Shown here: positions 49,136 to 60,671 of the stretch, piece after piece
How positions within the stretch are numbered: position 1 is the first letter of the stretch
How the letters are laid out: each line of letters opens with the position of its first letter
Source of the DNA: Euglena gracilis
Lineage: Eukaryota > Euglenida > Euglenophyceae > Euglenales
Length of the DNA: 64,000 bases
Direction of reading: 5' to 3'
Assembly (NCBI GenBank): GCA_039621445.1
Contig: CP154954.1
Location: 2,542,001-2,606,000 of the forward strand
Translations under genes and position numbers: made by a program
Notes under the pieces: model-generated
Databases searched by the model: none
The model's input: the letters and a program-made list of their open reading frames with translations, nothing else
What the model was told of the DNA's origin: nothing

Positions 49136-49409
49136 TTTTCGGTATAGATTCAATAACCTCTCTGGCACTGGCTCGGGGTGTTCTGAAGCCGGAAGGGACC
49201 TAAACCAGCATTTTTTCCTGGCCAGCAGCTGCCTGCCAGGTTGTGGATCTCAGGGGGGGGGGCATTGAAATGTGGTGGGGCCAGCCCAGCAAAGCCAGGC
49301 TTGACCGATAAAATTTTTTCACCAAGACCTCACTCTGGCCATGCACAGAAGGGCCCCCGGTACACCGTAACACATCAGAGAGACTCCCATAAGCTCAGGG
49401 GGCTTCTGT

Positions 49410-49470
49410 TAACTATTGCGCTTAAGCGCAATAGTTTGACATTGTGCTTAAGTGCAATGTCCTTTCAAAT
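49410..49470. repeat. Palindromes CTATTGCGC-TTAA-GCGCAATAG and relative
   Basis: A perfect palindrome CTATTGCGCTTAAGCGCAAT-AG at about 49,415-49,436 is followed by the near-palindrome ACATTGTGCTTAAGTGCAAT-GT. The same TTGCGC...GCGCAA theme fills 50,630-51,380. Confidence 0.85.
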
Positions 49471-49959
49471 AGCAGATGTATTTGAATGTGTTCGTGCTGT
49501 GTGAGAAGGTGCGGGATGGAGGAAAATGAGGAGGGGGGTTTGAGCGCTGCTCTGCCAGAAGCTTGGTTGGTGCTTTTGAACTATTCAGGAACTGAGTTGC
49601 TGTTCCAATGAGTTGAATCACGGGCGGTAGGCTGTGGAGCCTCAGTGACTTTGCACTCGGTGCACAAAAAGGGGTTTTTTGGGATGTTGACAGAAAGACC
49701 TGTTTCGGCTGAACAATGCCCTACATCTGCCCAGTGTGATTGTCTGGTGGGGTGCAAATTACTGAATCAAAGTGTGTCAGAATGTCTTCCCTTCTCCGCT
49801 GTTGTTGATGGACCATTTCGATCTCTCAATTCCATTCGCTCATCCGCAAAGTTGTGTGCTTCAAATCCTGGGTGAGAAAAAGGGGGTGACGAGCTTCTTT
49901 TTAAAACACCTTTCGACGCCTAAAGCTGTTTCCTCGGCTGTGATTCCAATCAGACAATT

Positions 49960-50310
49960 GCTTAAGCACTGTCCCACCCCCCCCCCCGGGGGGGTGGGGG
50001 ACTGGTTTTTTCAAAGTGACTGCCTGGTTTTTTGGCCCGGACCCCTCCCCCCCTTGCCTTGGGGGGGGGGTCGGCCAGGAGTGGGCAAAAGTGGCTTGAG
50101 TGACCCCGGCGCCGAAGGCACCGGAAAATTTTTTGGGGCCTAAAATGGCCTAAAGTGACTGGAAAGTGGCCGTTTTTCTGAGTGGCCGACCCGCCACCCC
50201 CCCCCGGGGGGGCAGTGACTGGCTGTTTTTTTTAAAATGAGTGACTGACTGGTTAAAAAAGTGGATTGACCCCCCTCCCCCCCCCCGGGGGTCGGTAAGC
50301 AATTGTATGA
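49960..50310 (+). repeat. Dispersed repeat R3, copy 1
   Basis: About 350 bp: GACTGGTTTTTTCAAAGTGA, GTGGGCAAAAGTGGCTTGAG, TGACCCCGGCGCCGAAGGC, GGCCTAAAATGGCCTAAAGT, GAAAGTGGCCGTTTTTCTGA. Same-orientation copy at 60,000-60,345. Confidence 0.85.
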
Positions 50311-50629
50311 TTCCAATGCTTCATCTAGTACCTTTCTTTTCCTAATCGAAAATTTTTGCCTAAAAGAAGGGCCCTCAGGCATGCTTAACTGCGAAGCAAG
50401 TGGGAGGAACCTCCGGCACTGGCAGTTGGGCTCACAACGCCTAGGGCAAGACACGTCTGGATGTGAAGAAGTTAGTGGTTGCATTCACACACCAGGGGGT
50501 GGGTTTCCTGTCCCAGGCAAAGTTTTCCTCCACTTTAGCTCTGTCCGCTCTGGTAATGAGATGCTTCCAGTATTGTTTTCTCCGCCCACAGTGATAAAGA
50601 TAAGGAGTGAAAATTTGGTAACTGTTGCG

Positions 50630-51380
50630 CCACAGCGCAATGGGCAGGCTTATGTAGAATGAAATTTCAAGAGTGATATTACGCCAAAGCGCAATAGAAA
50701 TACAATTTTTAATGTTGTAAAAGCAGCGTGGGTGTTTGCGCCAAATGTTGACCATTTCTAACGCAACGTGACCGGGAGTAGGCTTCCGTCCCCCTGTCTT
50801 ATGTTTTTGTGCTCTATCCCGTCTGGTGCTCATGCTCATACTCTACCAAGGCTGTTCTCTCCCTCCGGTGTGAGATAAGTTTCAAGCAGTTATATTGCGC
50901 TTCGGCGCAACTCCCCGCTAATGTAAAATTGTATTTATATTGCGCTTTGGCGCAATTTATATTGCGCTTTGGCGCAATATAACTCTTAAATTTCCATTCT
51001 TTATGAGCCTGCCCATCGCGCTGTGGCAAACACATGTTGACACATATGTTGTTATTATTGTGCAAGTACAGCAATGGTCACCCACATGCTGAATTGCAAG
51101 TAAAATGTTTGCGTTAAAGCGCAATTTGTTTTTATTTTTGTCATAAAAAATTGTTGCGCCAAAGCCCAACTGCGCAACCCCTCGTTTCATTACCCGGCGC
51201 TTTGGGTTCAAGCACATTGTGCCCCGGGAGCCCTGTGCCTTCAGACCGTAGAGTTCAAAGTCGTTGTTTCCGTCCTGAGTCCCTGGGGGTGTAGGGAGAC
51301 ACTAATGCGGGCTGTCTCAAGTCTCAGGCCTCGGTGTTCGAAAACATGAAAAAATTTTGGCATTGCGTGTTGGCGCAAAT
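50630..51380. repeat. Cluster of TTGCGC-N(4)-GCGCAA palindromes
   Basis: TTGCGC(C/T)...GCGCAA-type inverted motifs at about 50,627, 50,671, 50,896, 50,939, 50,961 (two back to back), 51,111, 51,155 and 51,364, separated by irregular AT-rich spacers. No ORF explains them. Confidence 0.75.
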
Positions 51381-51675
51381 TTGCAGTCACTTTCAAAGCT
51401 AAGTGTGGGAGTTAGGCCGCCTAAGACGGTGTTTGTTGTTTGTTTTGCATCCCATTCTTTGAAGAAGATGTTTGTTGCGTGTTTTGTTGGTTGTCACAGG
51501 GGGCATCCAGGCGAATGTTGATTCTTTGAAGGGGGCAATGTGCTTTATTTATTTGTGCCATTTTTTTCAATCCCATTCTCTACAGTCATTGTTTGTTTCA
51601 AATTCAAGGATGGCCAAGGGTTGTTTTTGCTTTACTATCCATGCTTCTGTGTGAATCATTGCTGGTTGTTACCAG

Positions 51676-51836
51676 GGAGAAGGAGCGGGACCACGACAAA
51701 AAGAGGAAGAAGGAGAAGAAGGAGAAGAAGGACAAGAAAGAGAAGAAGGAAAAGCACGAAAAGAGGGAAAAGAAACGGCACCGAAAAGATGAGCTTGCTG
51801 GCGAGGAGGTTGAAGACGATACCAAAGACTTTGGAG
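51676..51836 (+). CDS. Host gene H1, exon e: Lys/Glu-rich
   Basis: Acceptor GGTTGTTACCAG, entry phase 2, which fits the exit of exon d. It reads (R)EKERDHDKKRKKEKKEKK, then more K/E/H/R (EKHEKREKKRHRKDELAG), then EEVEDDTKDFGG, a highly charged helix typical of nuclear and RNA-processing proteins. Donor is either GGAG|GTTTTG (51,836, phase 1) or GGAG|GTTGAA (51,808, phase 0). A further exon-like piece follows (51,948-52,037, KLRRIKTEKPWPATSRAGSF, PGDGRDDDFK, donor AAG|GTGGGG), but its phase fits only the second donor and its acceptor is weak. Confidence 0.45.
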
Positions 51837-52199
51837 GTTTTGAGAAGCTGCCTTTTCCCATCATTTTTCTCCATTGCTTTCTTTCGACATTTGACAAAAA
51901 TTTTGCATCTGAATTTTTACTCTCATTAAAGGTGTTGATTGCCGGAGAAATTGAGAAGAATCAAAACGGAAAAGCCATGGCCAGCTACCAGTCGTGCTGG
52001 CAGTTTCCCAGGGGATGGTCGGGATGACGATTTCAAGGTGGGGATTTCCGAGAGAAAAAATGTTAAAATAAACCCACTTTTTTTCAAACAATTAAAAAAA
52101 ATCAAAAAAGTATTGAAAAGCAACAATTTTATCTTCCGCCTGGGGAGGCCCCAGACGGTAGACTGGGGGGAGGGTAACCCAATTGGTCAGCCGACTAGG

Positions 52200-53170
52200 C
52201 CTAGTCGGTAGCTAGTCGGCGAGATGGGGGGGGGGGGGAATTTGGTATTTGGACAGATTGTAACCTCTACTCTCAGTTATTGGAAACCGGGGGTTCATTT
52301 ATTAACGGGTCCAATGGCGCCGACTTTTAAACCCCCCTGAAAAAAATATTGTCCAAAATCATCCCAAAGCTGGCAGAAACCTGCCCAAATGGCTTTTAGA
52401 ACCCCCCAAACTAGTTCGGATAAATCCCGATAATTTCCATTTCTTTCAGAGGAGATCGGATTTAAAAAGGCATTGGTTGCGATCTCATTTGCAACAATGG
52501 AACAGCTCCACGACCAATCATTTAAAAAGCATCCCGTACCCCATAAACCTGGGGGGGGTTGTAGGACCTCATTTGGTTGGTCGACAGAAGGGGGTTTGGA
52601 ATTTTAAAAAAATGCTGGTTGAAATCCGACCCCAAAAATGATCCAAAAACCCACAGGACTTTTGTCTTTTGTCGACAACACGAAAGACAAAAAAAGATAT
52701 TTTTGTTCAAAGCATGCATAGACACAGAGGGGGCGGCAGCAGTCAGGGGTAGAAACACGACACAATGTTTTTGTTTTGTGAAGACATGAAACATGTATCC
52801 TCTGTTCCAAGTGAAGAGGGATTATAACACTGAAAACAATGACGATACATTCATCAGCACAAACAAATCTTTCTTTTTGCTTGACTAAATAAAAGCTGTA
52901 TCACAGACTCAAAAAATTAACACAATAAAATTAACGCCCAGAAACATTCAATCAACAAAAACAGAGAGATTGCCAATATCCCTAGGTATAAGCAACCTTT
53001 TGGCTGATTTTCGGCCGACACCCAAATATAAGCAACCGGTCGCTTATATTTGGGGGGGGGGGTTACCCTGACAACAGGTATTTGTGAGTGAAACCCGTTT
53101 TTCATGTATTTTAGCAGATGGGTGAAAGTACCTAAATTTTACCATCAATGAAAAGCTTGAGTACCTAAAG
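52200..53170. other. No gene recognised
   Basis: G-run at about 52,227, AT-rich sequence and small frames only. A CTAGGCCTAGTCGG...CTAGTCGG stutter lies at 52,192-52,222, and ATATAAGCAACC is repeated (52,984 and 53,025). Confidence 0.45.
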
Positions 53171-53398
53171 TACCCTAAAGTGGTCCCCCGGACCCCCCCC
53201 CCAGGAGGGGGTTTGGGGTCCCCCCCAGGGAGTCGGTGGGTGCCGACCCCCCGGGTCCGCATCTACTTGGACCCATGCCCCAATTGCTTCCATCGGGCAT
53301 TGCCCAAGCCTTTGTTTCCGAGCGCGTCGGCTCCTTTCCTGGCTGCCTCAACCTCCGCCCCGCAGCGGTCGTCCGTTTCCCCCGCCGCCCCCCGCACG

Positions 53399-53485
53399 AT
53401 GCAGCACGCGCTGGCCGAGGAGGTGAGGTGCCCCGTCTGCCTGGACCTGTTCGAGGACCCCGTCGTGCTGGCCTGCCCCCATTCT
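53399..53485 (+). CDS. TRIM-like gene, first coding exon: N-terminal half of a RING finger
   Basis: ATG 53,399 opens MQHALAEEVRCPVCLDLFED and then PVVLACPHS, with C-x2-C, then C-x-H spacing exactly as in the first half of C3HC4 RING fingers of TRIM-type ubiquitin ligases. Codons are GC3-rich. The exon would end in phase 0 before GTGTGGCC. The next two cysteines (normally right after the histidine) must come from another exon. A candidate at about 53,743 (after a TTCTTCTCCGCCAG acceptor) gives CVARPC with wrong spacing, so the middle of the RING is unresolved. Confidence 0.6.
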
Positions 53486-54910
53486 GTGTGGCCAGGGCCG
53501 GGCTGGGGCTGGGGCTGGGATGGTGTGTCCGTGAATTGGGAGGTCCGTGTGTTGGCGCTTTTTTTCCCCCTTCCGGCTCAATATTGCGACTGGCGACGCT
53601 CTTGTCCATTCTAATATTTTTGTCTCCCATGTTTCTTGGTGATGTCCTCATGTCGGTGCATTCCGTCTCCGGGAGGAAATTGGGCTGGGATTTGACCACT
53701 TTTTTTTCGTTGATTGTGTTGCTTCTTCTCCGCCAGCGGTGTGTCGCCCGACCTTGCCCTCGTCGGAGGTGTGCGGCGCAGCAAATGGCGTTCCAGCAGA
53801 CTGCCGCCCCGGCTCCGCCACCACAGCTCACAGGGCCTCTTTTGCCCTCTTTTATTATTTTGGGGGGTTGCCCATTGGGGCCCACACCAATGCCCATGGG
53901 GGGAGCATGGAGCATGCCCCTGTGGGCATTGGCTTGCGGAGTGTGCACCAAAATAACCCTCTCCCCGCGGCATTGTGATGCTCGATAAGTTTTCATTGGG
54001 ATGCCCTGTGACCGCCATGCCTTGCGAACGCGTGTAGTCCCTGGCAATGCCGACCTGTCAAATGACCATTTCTGACAGGACAAGGGAGAAGGGAGAGCGG
54101 TGCAAGAAAATCCAACGCTGAAAAACCTCGAAGGTCAGCCCTCGGAACTCAGAGAGTTCATGAAACATTCAGCCAGCGACAAAATGTGCATTTCCTGGAA
54201 AGCTCCCTAAAATTCCCACAATTTGTGATTTTGATGCCATGGAATTTCGCCTGTGCATCGTTTTATGGATTCTCTCCATCGGGTGTGTCTGTTCCAAAAC
54301 CACTTTTTGGGGGGATTGGATTTTGGGGTTGGGGTGGTATGGTGCACCAATTGGAGGAAAAAAAGGGGAGACCTGGTGAGGGACACCCCCAAACCAGATT
54401 TGGTCTCAGTTGTTTCTCCTGTTCATGGCCCGACTCTATCAGAGTGATCCTTGGGGGGGAGCATTCTTGGGCTGACAAATCATTATTTTTTGGGTGCCTC
54501 CGTGAATTGCACTGACCTGAGCCACAGGCAAATATTAATTCTATGACAATTTTTTTTGTGTGTAGTTCCCAATCTCCCCCAAAATGTGCATTTTTGTGCG
54601 AAATGGGTGTGATTTTGTTTGTGGAAGTTGTAATATCCGCCCCAAAAAATATTCTGTCGCCCTGGAAGGTGCCCTCGGGTGGCTTCTCATTGGGGGGGGG
54701 GGGTTGTGTTTGGGGTGGACACTGGCTTTGTTTTCGGTTGACAACATTTCTCTTCCCCGCAAGCATCTCTCGCCCATCGATGGTGCAGTGCGGGTCACAG
54801 TCCTCCGACTCTGTGTCAGGCTTTGGGGTTTGGTTGGGGGTTCCGGCGACGCTTTTCTGTGCTTTCCGTTATTTTTTTTTTGCTTTTCGCCTGGGGGGGG
54901 GGGGGGGAGG

Positions 54911-55010
54911 GGGCCCTGGGGCCGGCGTTCCCGTGCCCGCTGTGCCGGCAGCCCACGCCCCTCCCAAAGGGCGTGGCCGCGCTGCCCCGGAACCACCGGC
55001 CAGAGCCATC
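54911..55010 (+). CDS. TRIM-like gene, exon: C-terminal part of the RING finger
   Basis: Reads AFPCPLCRQPTPLPKGVAAL and PRNHR. C-P-x-C-R followed by '..LPKG...L..N..' is the hallmark of the end of a TRIM-type RING. A pyrimidine-rich tract (TTTTTTTTTGCTTTTCGCCT) lies upstream, but the acceptor is obscured by a G-run. The donor is probably at 55,010 (CCATC|GTGGCG). Confidence 0.55.
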
Positions 55011-55774
55011 GTGGCGATGGCAATGTTTCCATTTGTAGCAGCCTCTCATTTGTTGCCCCCCCCCCAAGGTGGATCCAGGGATTCCCGCAACACTATGGGT
55101 GGTTGGTGGGGGGGGGGTCGACCACCCCCTCCCACCCCCATCCTGGGGGTGGGGCGGGGGCCGTCCCCCCCCCCCAACAAGGCCTTCCCATATTTTTTCT
55201 TTTATCAATTTTTTTCTTGAGCAGGTGCCATGGTGGGGTGTCGGCCCCCACCTCCCAGGTGGGTGTGGGGGTTGCGCCTCCCCCCCCAGGCCTTCCGATA
55301 CAACCCTTGGGGGGGGGGGGGTTCCACAAGCGTACTAAGGGGTCGGTGGTCCCCTTCCGTGCCCCCCAGAGAATGCCAAAAATCGGTCGAATTTGCCATC
55401 TTTATCTATTTATTTTTATGTCCTCGGCGACTTCTGATTTGGGTGAAACCATTGTAAACCACGTGAAGCATTTTGGAAAATCACGTAAATGGCTTGAAAT
55501 CACCTAAAATAACAAATGAGAATTAAGGGTGATAAATATTTCTCTCTTTTTTCTCCCACCGGTTTTTCGATGTCTTCTGGAAATTTTTAAATTTTGAAGA
55601 ATCTTTCATTATATACCCCAAATTTCCCTGATTTTTTTTTGGCCGTACGAATGAAAAAACTTTGTCAATATGCGTGATGAAGCGTTTCCCAAAAACAACG
55701 GCGTATGGCCGATGCACCCCACGGTGCCAAGCCTTCCATGCAGGATGAGCCCGGGGCGGGCAGCCCACCCCGTT

Positions 55775-55880
55775 GCCTTGCCCCCACCTGGGCAACGTGG
55801 TGGACCAGCTGCGGAGGCACGGGTTGCCCCCGGCGGCCACTGCTCAGACCCAGGGGATGGGGCGGGCCCCCGTGTGCAGG
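55775..55880 (+). CDS. TRIM-like gene, possible exon following the RING
   Basis: Reads LGNVVDQLRRHGLPPAATAQ and on. TRIM proteins have an 'L.N.V..LR' helix directly after RING 'RN..L', so this fits as the next piece. GC3-rich. Upstream CAG at about 55,773 is a possible acceptor; donor undetermined (CCCC|GTGTGC or ACT|GTGCTC). Confidence 0.4.
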
Positions 55881-56084
55881 AATTTCGACCAGACTGTGCT
55901 CCGGCGACACCGAACAAGCAAGGTCGCAACAAAACGCCGGCTGTCGCTGTCTGTGGCATCCGTGGTGGAATTTCTTTTCATGGAGAAGAGCGCACAGCAT
56001 GGCGGCGCTGTGGGCCACACGGACACGGATGACACCAACCAACGTATGTGGTTGGCGTGGCCTCACACAGAACGGTCGGCACGG

Positions 56085-56310
56085 AATCCAGGTTGGCGTG
56101 ACAGGGTCCATCCCCAACCACGCCCTGCCGTTGGGCGCAAAAGGGAGGACGGTCATCGGGGGCAATGTGGGCGCGTGGCAACCGCAGGCGGCAGTCTGCC
56201 GCTCGCACCAGCCGCAGATCAGCCCCGTCGTGGCCGCCGCCGTCACCACCGTTGTCGCCGTGGTCAAGCGCGTCTGGTCAGCCATGCCCGGCCCAGCATC
56301 CTCCAATATT
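56085..56310 (+). CDS. TRIM-like gene, possible exon of unknown domain
   Basis: The frame reading VTGSIPNHALPLGAKGRTVI, GGNVGAWQPQAAVCRSHQPQ, ISPVVAAAVTTVVAVVKRVW has almost all codons ending in G or C, much stronger bias than the two other open frames. No domain recognised. Placement between RING and B-box pieces suggests the same gene but is not proof. Confidence 0.35.
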
Positions 56311-56468
56311 TGCCCCAAATCAATGCAAAATAGCCCCCAAATTAGCAAAAAAAAAATCCAAATGGCCAAGGCGGGTGTAACGTTGGAGATTTGTGGGAAA
56401 ATTATCCTGAAAAGGGTTTAATTCTTCAAAATGTGCAAAAAAATGCAAGCATCGCCCAGCATCATTAG

Positions 56469-56574
56469 AGGTGCTTGGCCGTGGGGCAAGGTGCCGCTGT
56501 GCGGGTCGCTGCTCTGCCCTTCCTGCCACGCGGCGGTGCACATCGGGGCCCTGGCCCGCCACCCCGTCACCGAC
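56469..56574 (+). CDS. TRIM-like gene, B-box-like zinc-binding exon
   Basis: Acceptor CATCATTAG, open exon, donor GAC|GTGAGC. It reads WGKVPLCGSLLCPSCHAAVH and IGALARHPVTD: Cys and His at C-x4-C-x2-C-H...H...H spacing, as in the second half of a B-box (LC..C...H......H). GC3-rich like the RING exons. A RING followed within 3 kb by a B-box on the same strand supports a TRIM-like gene. Confidence 0.55.
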
Positions 56575-56649
56575 GTGAGCAGTGGGGCTGCCGGGCATCC
56601 CTGGCGTCGAGGGATGGCACGAACCCAGACCCTGACCCCAACCCCCACC

Positions 56650-56885
56650 CTGCCATCCCATCTCCCACCTGACCCTAACCCTAATCCCGACTTTAACCTG
56701 TACCAAACCACCCCCTCCCCCCCCCGCACCTATTCCCCCTATTCCCTGCACCCCTATTCCACCCAACCCCCCCCACCCCACCCTCCCTCACCGAGTTTGT
56801 AAACCCTCCCCCCCCAATAATACCCCCCCAAATAATCCCCCCCCCTCGGGCCCCCTTCGGCCACCGAATTAATACCCCCCTCAAA
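56650..56885. repeat. C-rich tract with CCCTAA and AATAATCCCC pieces
   Basis: CCCCACCCTGCC...CCCTAACCCTAA then long C-runs and AATAATACCCCCC. Only two CCCTAA units, so not a telomere. Confidence 0.6.
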
Positions 56886-57119
56886 ATCTCGGGCCAACGA
56901 CCCGGACTTTGACCAGAAGTTTTGGGTGAAAATCACAATCTCTGACAACAAGCTGCAAAAAAATCAATTTTTCTGGATCATCTGTCCTCCAAAAATGCTA
57001 AATTTTATGAGAAAGGACAAAAATGACCCCAAAGGGGGGTTTTGGGTGCTATTTTGGGTCTTACGGGACTTCGAAAAATTTCGAAAACTTTGGGGTGCTA
57101 CCAGGTTTTGAATGGCGCT

Positions 57120-57870
57120 GAGCTCTTAATAAGCGTGCACCCACCCCTTCATTGACCCCCATATACGCTGGCCCACTCCATGGAGCTCTTTTGACTGAAA
57201 TGCAAGGGTTTTGTGCCCGAAACGTGAGGCCAGGGGGGCAAAAGACGCTGATTTTTGGCTCAAGAAACACCTTTTCCGGGTCTGGGAGGCCAAAAAAACA
57301 TGGTTTCGGGCATAAAAAATGTCGATTTTTTTCGACTTTTTTGACCCGGTTTTGACCCAAAGTCAATGGGGTTGGCGGCCCAAAACGGGGCGCTGGCGGG
57401 TCGAAAAACGCTCATTTTCGGCTCAAAAACAGTTTTTCCGGGTCCGGGGGGCCAAAAAAACATCGTTTCAGGCAAAAAAATTTCAATTTTTTTTTGGTAT
57501 TTATTTCGACTTTTTTGTCCCAAAACGGTTACATCTGACATTTGGAAAAAGTGCGCAAAATGTCCCAAATTGGCGGGAAAACGGCGGTGTCTCGGGCCAG
57601 CCGCACAGTTGCGGGGAAATCAAAATACCGGCAGATGGGGCATTCCAAGGGCTTCAAATTAGGTCTCCGGACATTTCCTTTGATTTTGTATCATTTTCAA
57701 GAGATTTTGAAAATTGAGTTTTGACCCTCCCCCGCCCCCCGAAAACGGCTGAGTCGGACAGAGGGAAAAGTGTACAAAACGGCCATCTGGGCCGAAAAAC
57801 GGCCGTATCTCGGGCTACGCGGGGCGTTGCGGGGAAATCAAAATACCGGTAGATAGGGTGTTCCAAACGC
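57120..57870 (+). repeat. Composite repeat S, copy 2
   Basis: Two 163-bp-type units (GGGAGGCCAAAAAAACATGG at 57,283 and GGGGGCCAAAAAAACATCGT at 57,447; GACCCAAAGTCAATGGGG between) and two of the GGACATTTCCTTTGATTTTG / CGGGGAAATCAAAATACCGG unit. Orientation opposite to 62-64 kb. Confidence 0.8.
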
Positions 57871-57919
57871 TCAAATCAGGGAGACACCTGCCCCCCCCCC
57901 AACCCTCGCCCTCCACCTC

Positions 57920-58545
57920 CTTGCTAGGGTGCAGGGCCATACCCGCCAGCTCCTGGGCAGGCTGCTTCTTAATAAAAGTTGCACCCCGGGGGATGCTGAT
58001 GGACAGGCAGAGATATTTCGCCCCCCTCCAGGCAGAGTACTAAGTGAGCGTTGGTTTTGTACAAAGGGGGGGTCGACCCCAGGGAGGGAGGGAGGGAGGG
58101 AGGGAGGGAGGGTCCGGACCCCCCACCCTTGCAGTCGAGAGCACCCTGGAACCAAAGAAATTCTTCGCACCCTGGGGGGGGGGTCTGGCTTTCGGGTGGG
58201 TAGTGCTAAATGTACATATAGCACACCCCCAGGGGGCGGCCCAATAATGGTCATTTTCAAAGTGAAAGCTGGCGGGGCTCGGCCACGACCCAATACCCTG
58301 GATTTGTTTGCCCTGGGCAGACACCCAAAGCAAAGCACCCCCCCCCCCGCCGGTGGGGCGCCAAAAGGAAGCCTGCTCCCGGGGCTGCTCGACCAGCAGC
58401 AGACGGTGGTCGAGCCACCGCAGCAGCGGGCTGCCGGGCTGCTGGCCCGGCTGCCGGGGGCGAAGGCTGCAGCTGCCCGGCTGCTGGCGCGGGCTGGTCG
58501 AGGACGGGTGGTCGCTACTGTCGCATCAGAGGGAGGGTTGCCAGG
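57920..58545 (+). other. Possible downstream exons of the TRIM-like gene, low support
   Basis: At 57,926 a CCACCTCCTTGCTAG acceptor precedes VQGHTRQLLGRLLLNK; at about 58,380-58,535 a GC-rich open stretch reads GLLDQQQTVVEPPQQRAAGL and LARLPGAKAAAARLLARAG. Both are helical and could be coiled-coil parts expected after a B-box, but frames and borders were not resolved. (GGGA)n lies at 58,082-58,111. Confidence 0.25.
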
Positions 58546-58829
58546 TGGGGTCTTTCGGCGCTTTTCCCCGCAAATAATAGCCCCTCCGGTTTAAAAATCC
58601 CCCAAATGACCCGGCGGGGGTTATTGGAACCAACTTTTGGCCCTCCCCCCCCCCCGCCAGGTTATTTGGGCCCCTTTTTCAGTGTCGCAAAGGAATTTTG
58701 CCTAAAAAAGGAGGTGCCAGGTTTCTGGAACCATCTTTTTTGCCCCTCCCCCCGCCGAGGTATTCGGCCACTGCCAGGAGCAGGTCCCCCGCCGGGTTAT
58801 TTTGGGGGGGGGGGGTTATTCCTCAGCAG

Positions 58830-59995
58830 TTGAAGTTGGAGTCCAGGGGGGTACTGTTTGACAGTATATGTTTATGTGGGCGAACGATTTCAGAGTGAAA
58901 ATCGACCCAAAGTGCCTTAAAGCCATTTTTTTTGCATATTGGGGCTTTTTTTTGCACACTGGATGCTCTTCTCGATGTATTTTCTGCGCTATTTTCATCC
59001 ATTTTTGTGATTTTTGCAACATTTCTGCTGATTTTTCCAATCTGTTTTGTTTGTCTTCACAATTGTCGGAGGGGGTGTTATTTCAGGGGTTTTTTTCCTC
59101 TTTCCCACTGTTTCTTGTTGATGGGTGGCAAATTGCTCAGCAACAAGGTACTCTGCAAAATAAGTTGACACGCTCCTCCCTCGTCCTTTTTGCTAGCTAA
59201 TTTTGTCAACTTTTCCCTCCAGAATCTTCAAGTTTCCCTCATCCTTCTAACAGAAGTATTTTTTCTCAAATGAAAAGAGGGGGGGAATGGACAGGAATCA
59301 CACATATGTGTGAAATAAATTTTTTCATTCATTTTTAAATTATGGATTGTTTTCTGAATTTCTCTTGATTGGGGTTGAAACGGTTGTGCTTTTTAGACCT
59401 CCCAGAAACCACATTGTTGTAATGGTTGAAATTAGACCCCAAGGAGTCACGTTTGTTGTTGCTGCTGCTTTTTTTTTGTTGCTGTCGTCATCGTTGTTGT
59501 TGCTGATGCTGTTTGTTGTTGTTGTTGTTGTTGTTGCGCTCTTATAACTGATCGAATTGTGTTCGCACTCGCTGATATGTGTGGAAACAATCTCCCAAAG
59601 ATGTGTAGGTTCTTTAGAAGTCACGGCAGCAATTCTCTCTGCAAAATATGACAGGGATTCTCTCTCTGGGTAATTTTAAATTTTCTCAATTTCCATGTTC
59701 TTTACTTATTTTATAATTTTACATACTTTTTGTGTATTTGTCTATTTTATATTTTTGCATTGTATGTGTGTGTATATATACATATAGTACATAATTTTAC
59801 CATATTTGCTATCAAATCAGTTTCTCTAGAGCTCATATTCGAATTCAGGAAATACAATCCAAGGAAAATGAAGCAAATTCCCGAAACACATGTCTCGACA
59901 AACTGGTGAAAAAAAGGAATGATTAGTTTTTGCTTCAAAAAAGGCAAAACTCAGATTTAAAAGAAGAAAAGGTAGCCAGAGGATGGCACAGGTGC
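58830..59995. other. No gene recognised
   Basis: AT-rich sequence with a (GTT)n/(TTG)n trinucleotide stretch at 59,450-59,535 and small frames without domains. Confidence 0.45.
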
Positions 59996-59999
59996 CAAC

Positions 60000-60345
60000 C
60001 AGTCAGTTTTTCAAGCACTGGCCGACCCCCCCCCCCAGGGGGTGACCGGTTTTTTCAGAGTGACTGACTGGTTTTTGGCCTGGACCCCCTCCCCCCCCCC
60101 GGGGGGGGGGGAGTCGGCCGGGAGTGGACAAAAGTGGCTTGAGTGACCCCGGCGCCGAAGGCGCCGGGAAATTTTTTTTCGGCCTAAAATGGCCTAAAGT
60201 GACTGGAAAGTGGCCGTTTTTTTGAGTGGCCGACCCGGGGGGGGGGGGGGTAGTGACTGGCTGGTTTTCCGAAAATGAGTGACTGACTGGTTTTTAAAAA
60301 AGTGGAGTGACCCCCCTCCCCCCCTGGGGGTCGGTAAAAAAAATT
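60000..60345 (+). repeat. Dispersed repeat R3, copy 2
   Basis: Second copy of 49,960-50,310, including GTGACCCCGGCGCCGAAGGC and GGCCTAAAATGGCCTAAAGT. Confidence 0.85.
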
Positions 60346-60479
60346 GCATGGTGCCAACCTCCAGTTGGGAAAAGGCTCAAACCAGCATTTGCAGAGCATA
60401 ATGGCCTCCCGGAAAATGAGATTATTTTATTTTTTCATTCATAATTATTTCATTTTTTTTAATTTTGTTATTTTCCCGC

Positions 60480-60670
60480 CCCCCCCCCCTGTCGTACGAC
60501 CACCCCTCATTTACGACCACCCCCCAGTCACAGGTTGCAGGTCATGGGGGTGTTATGACCCCCCCCCGGTCACAGGTTGCAGATTGCGAAAAATTTAACA
60601 CCACTTTACTTACGACCGCCCCCTCATTTATGACCACCCCCCGGTCACAGGTTGCAGGAACCCGGTCGTA
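60480..60670. repeat. GACCACCCCCCAGTCACAGG repeats
   Basis: Four or so units of (TA)CGACCACCCCCC(A/G)GTCACAGGTTGCAG between 60,494 and 60,665. Confidence 0.75.
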
Positions 60671-60671
60671 C

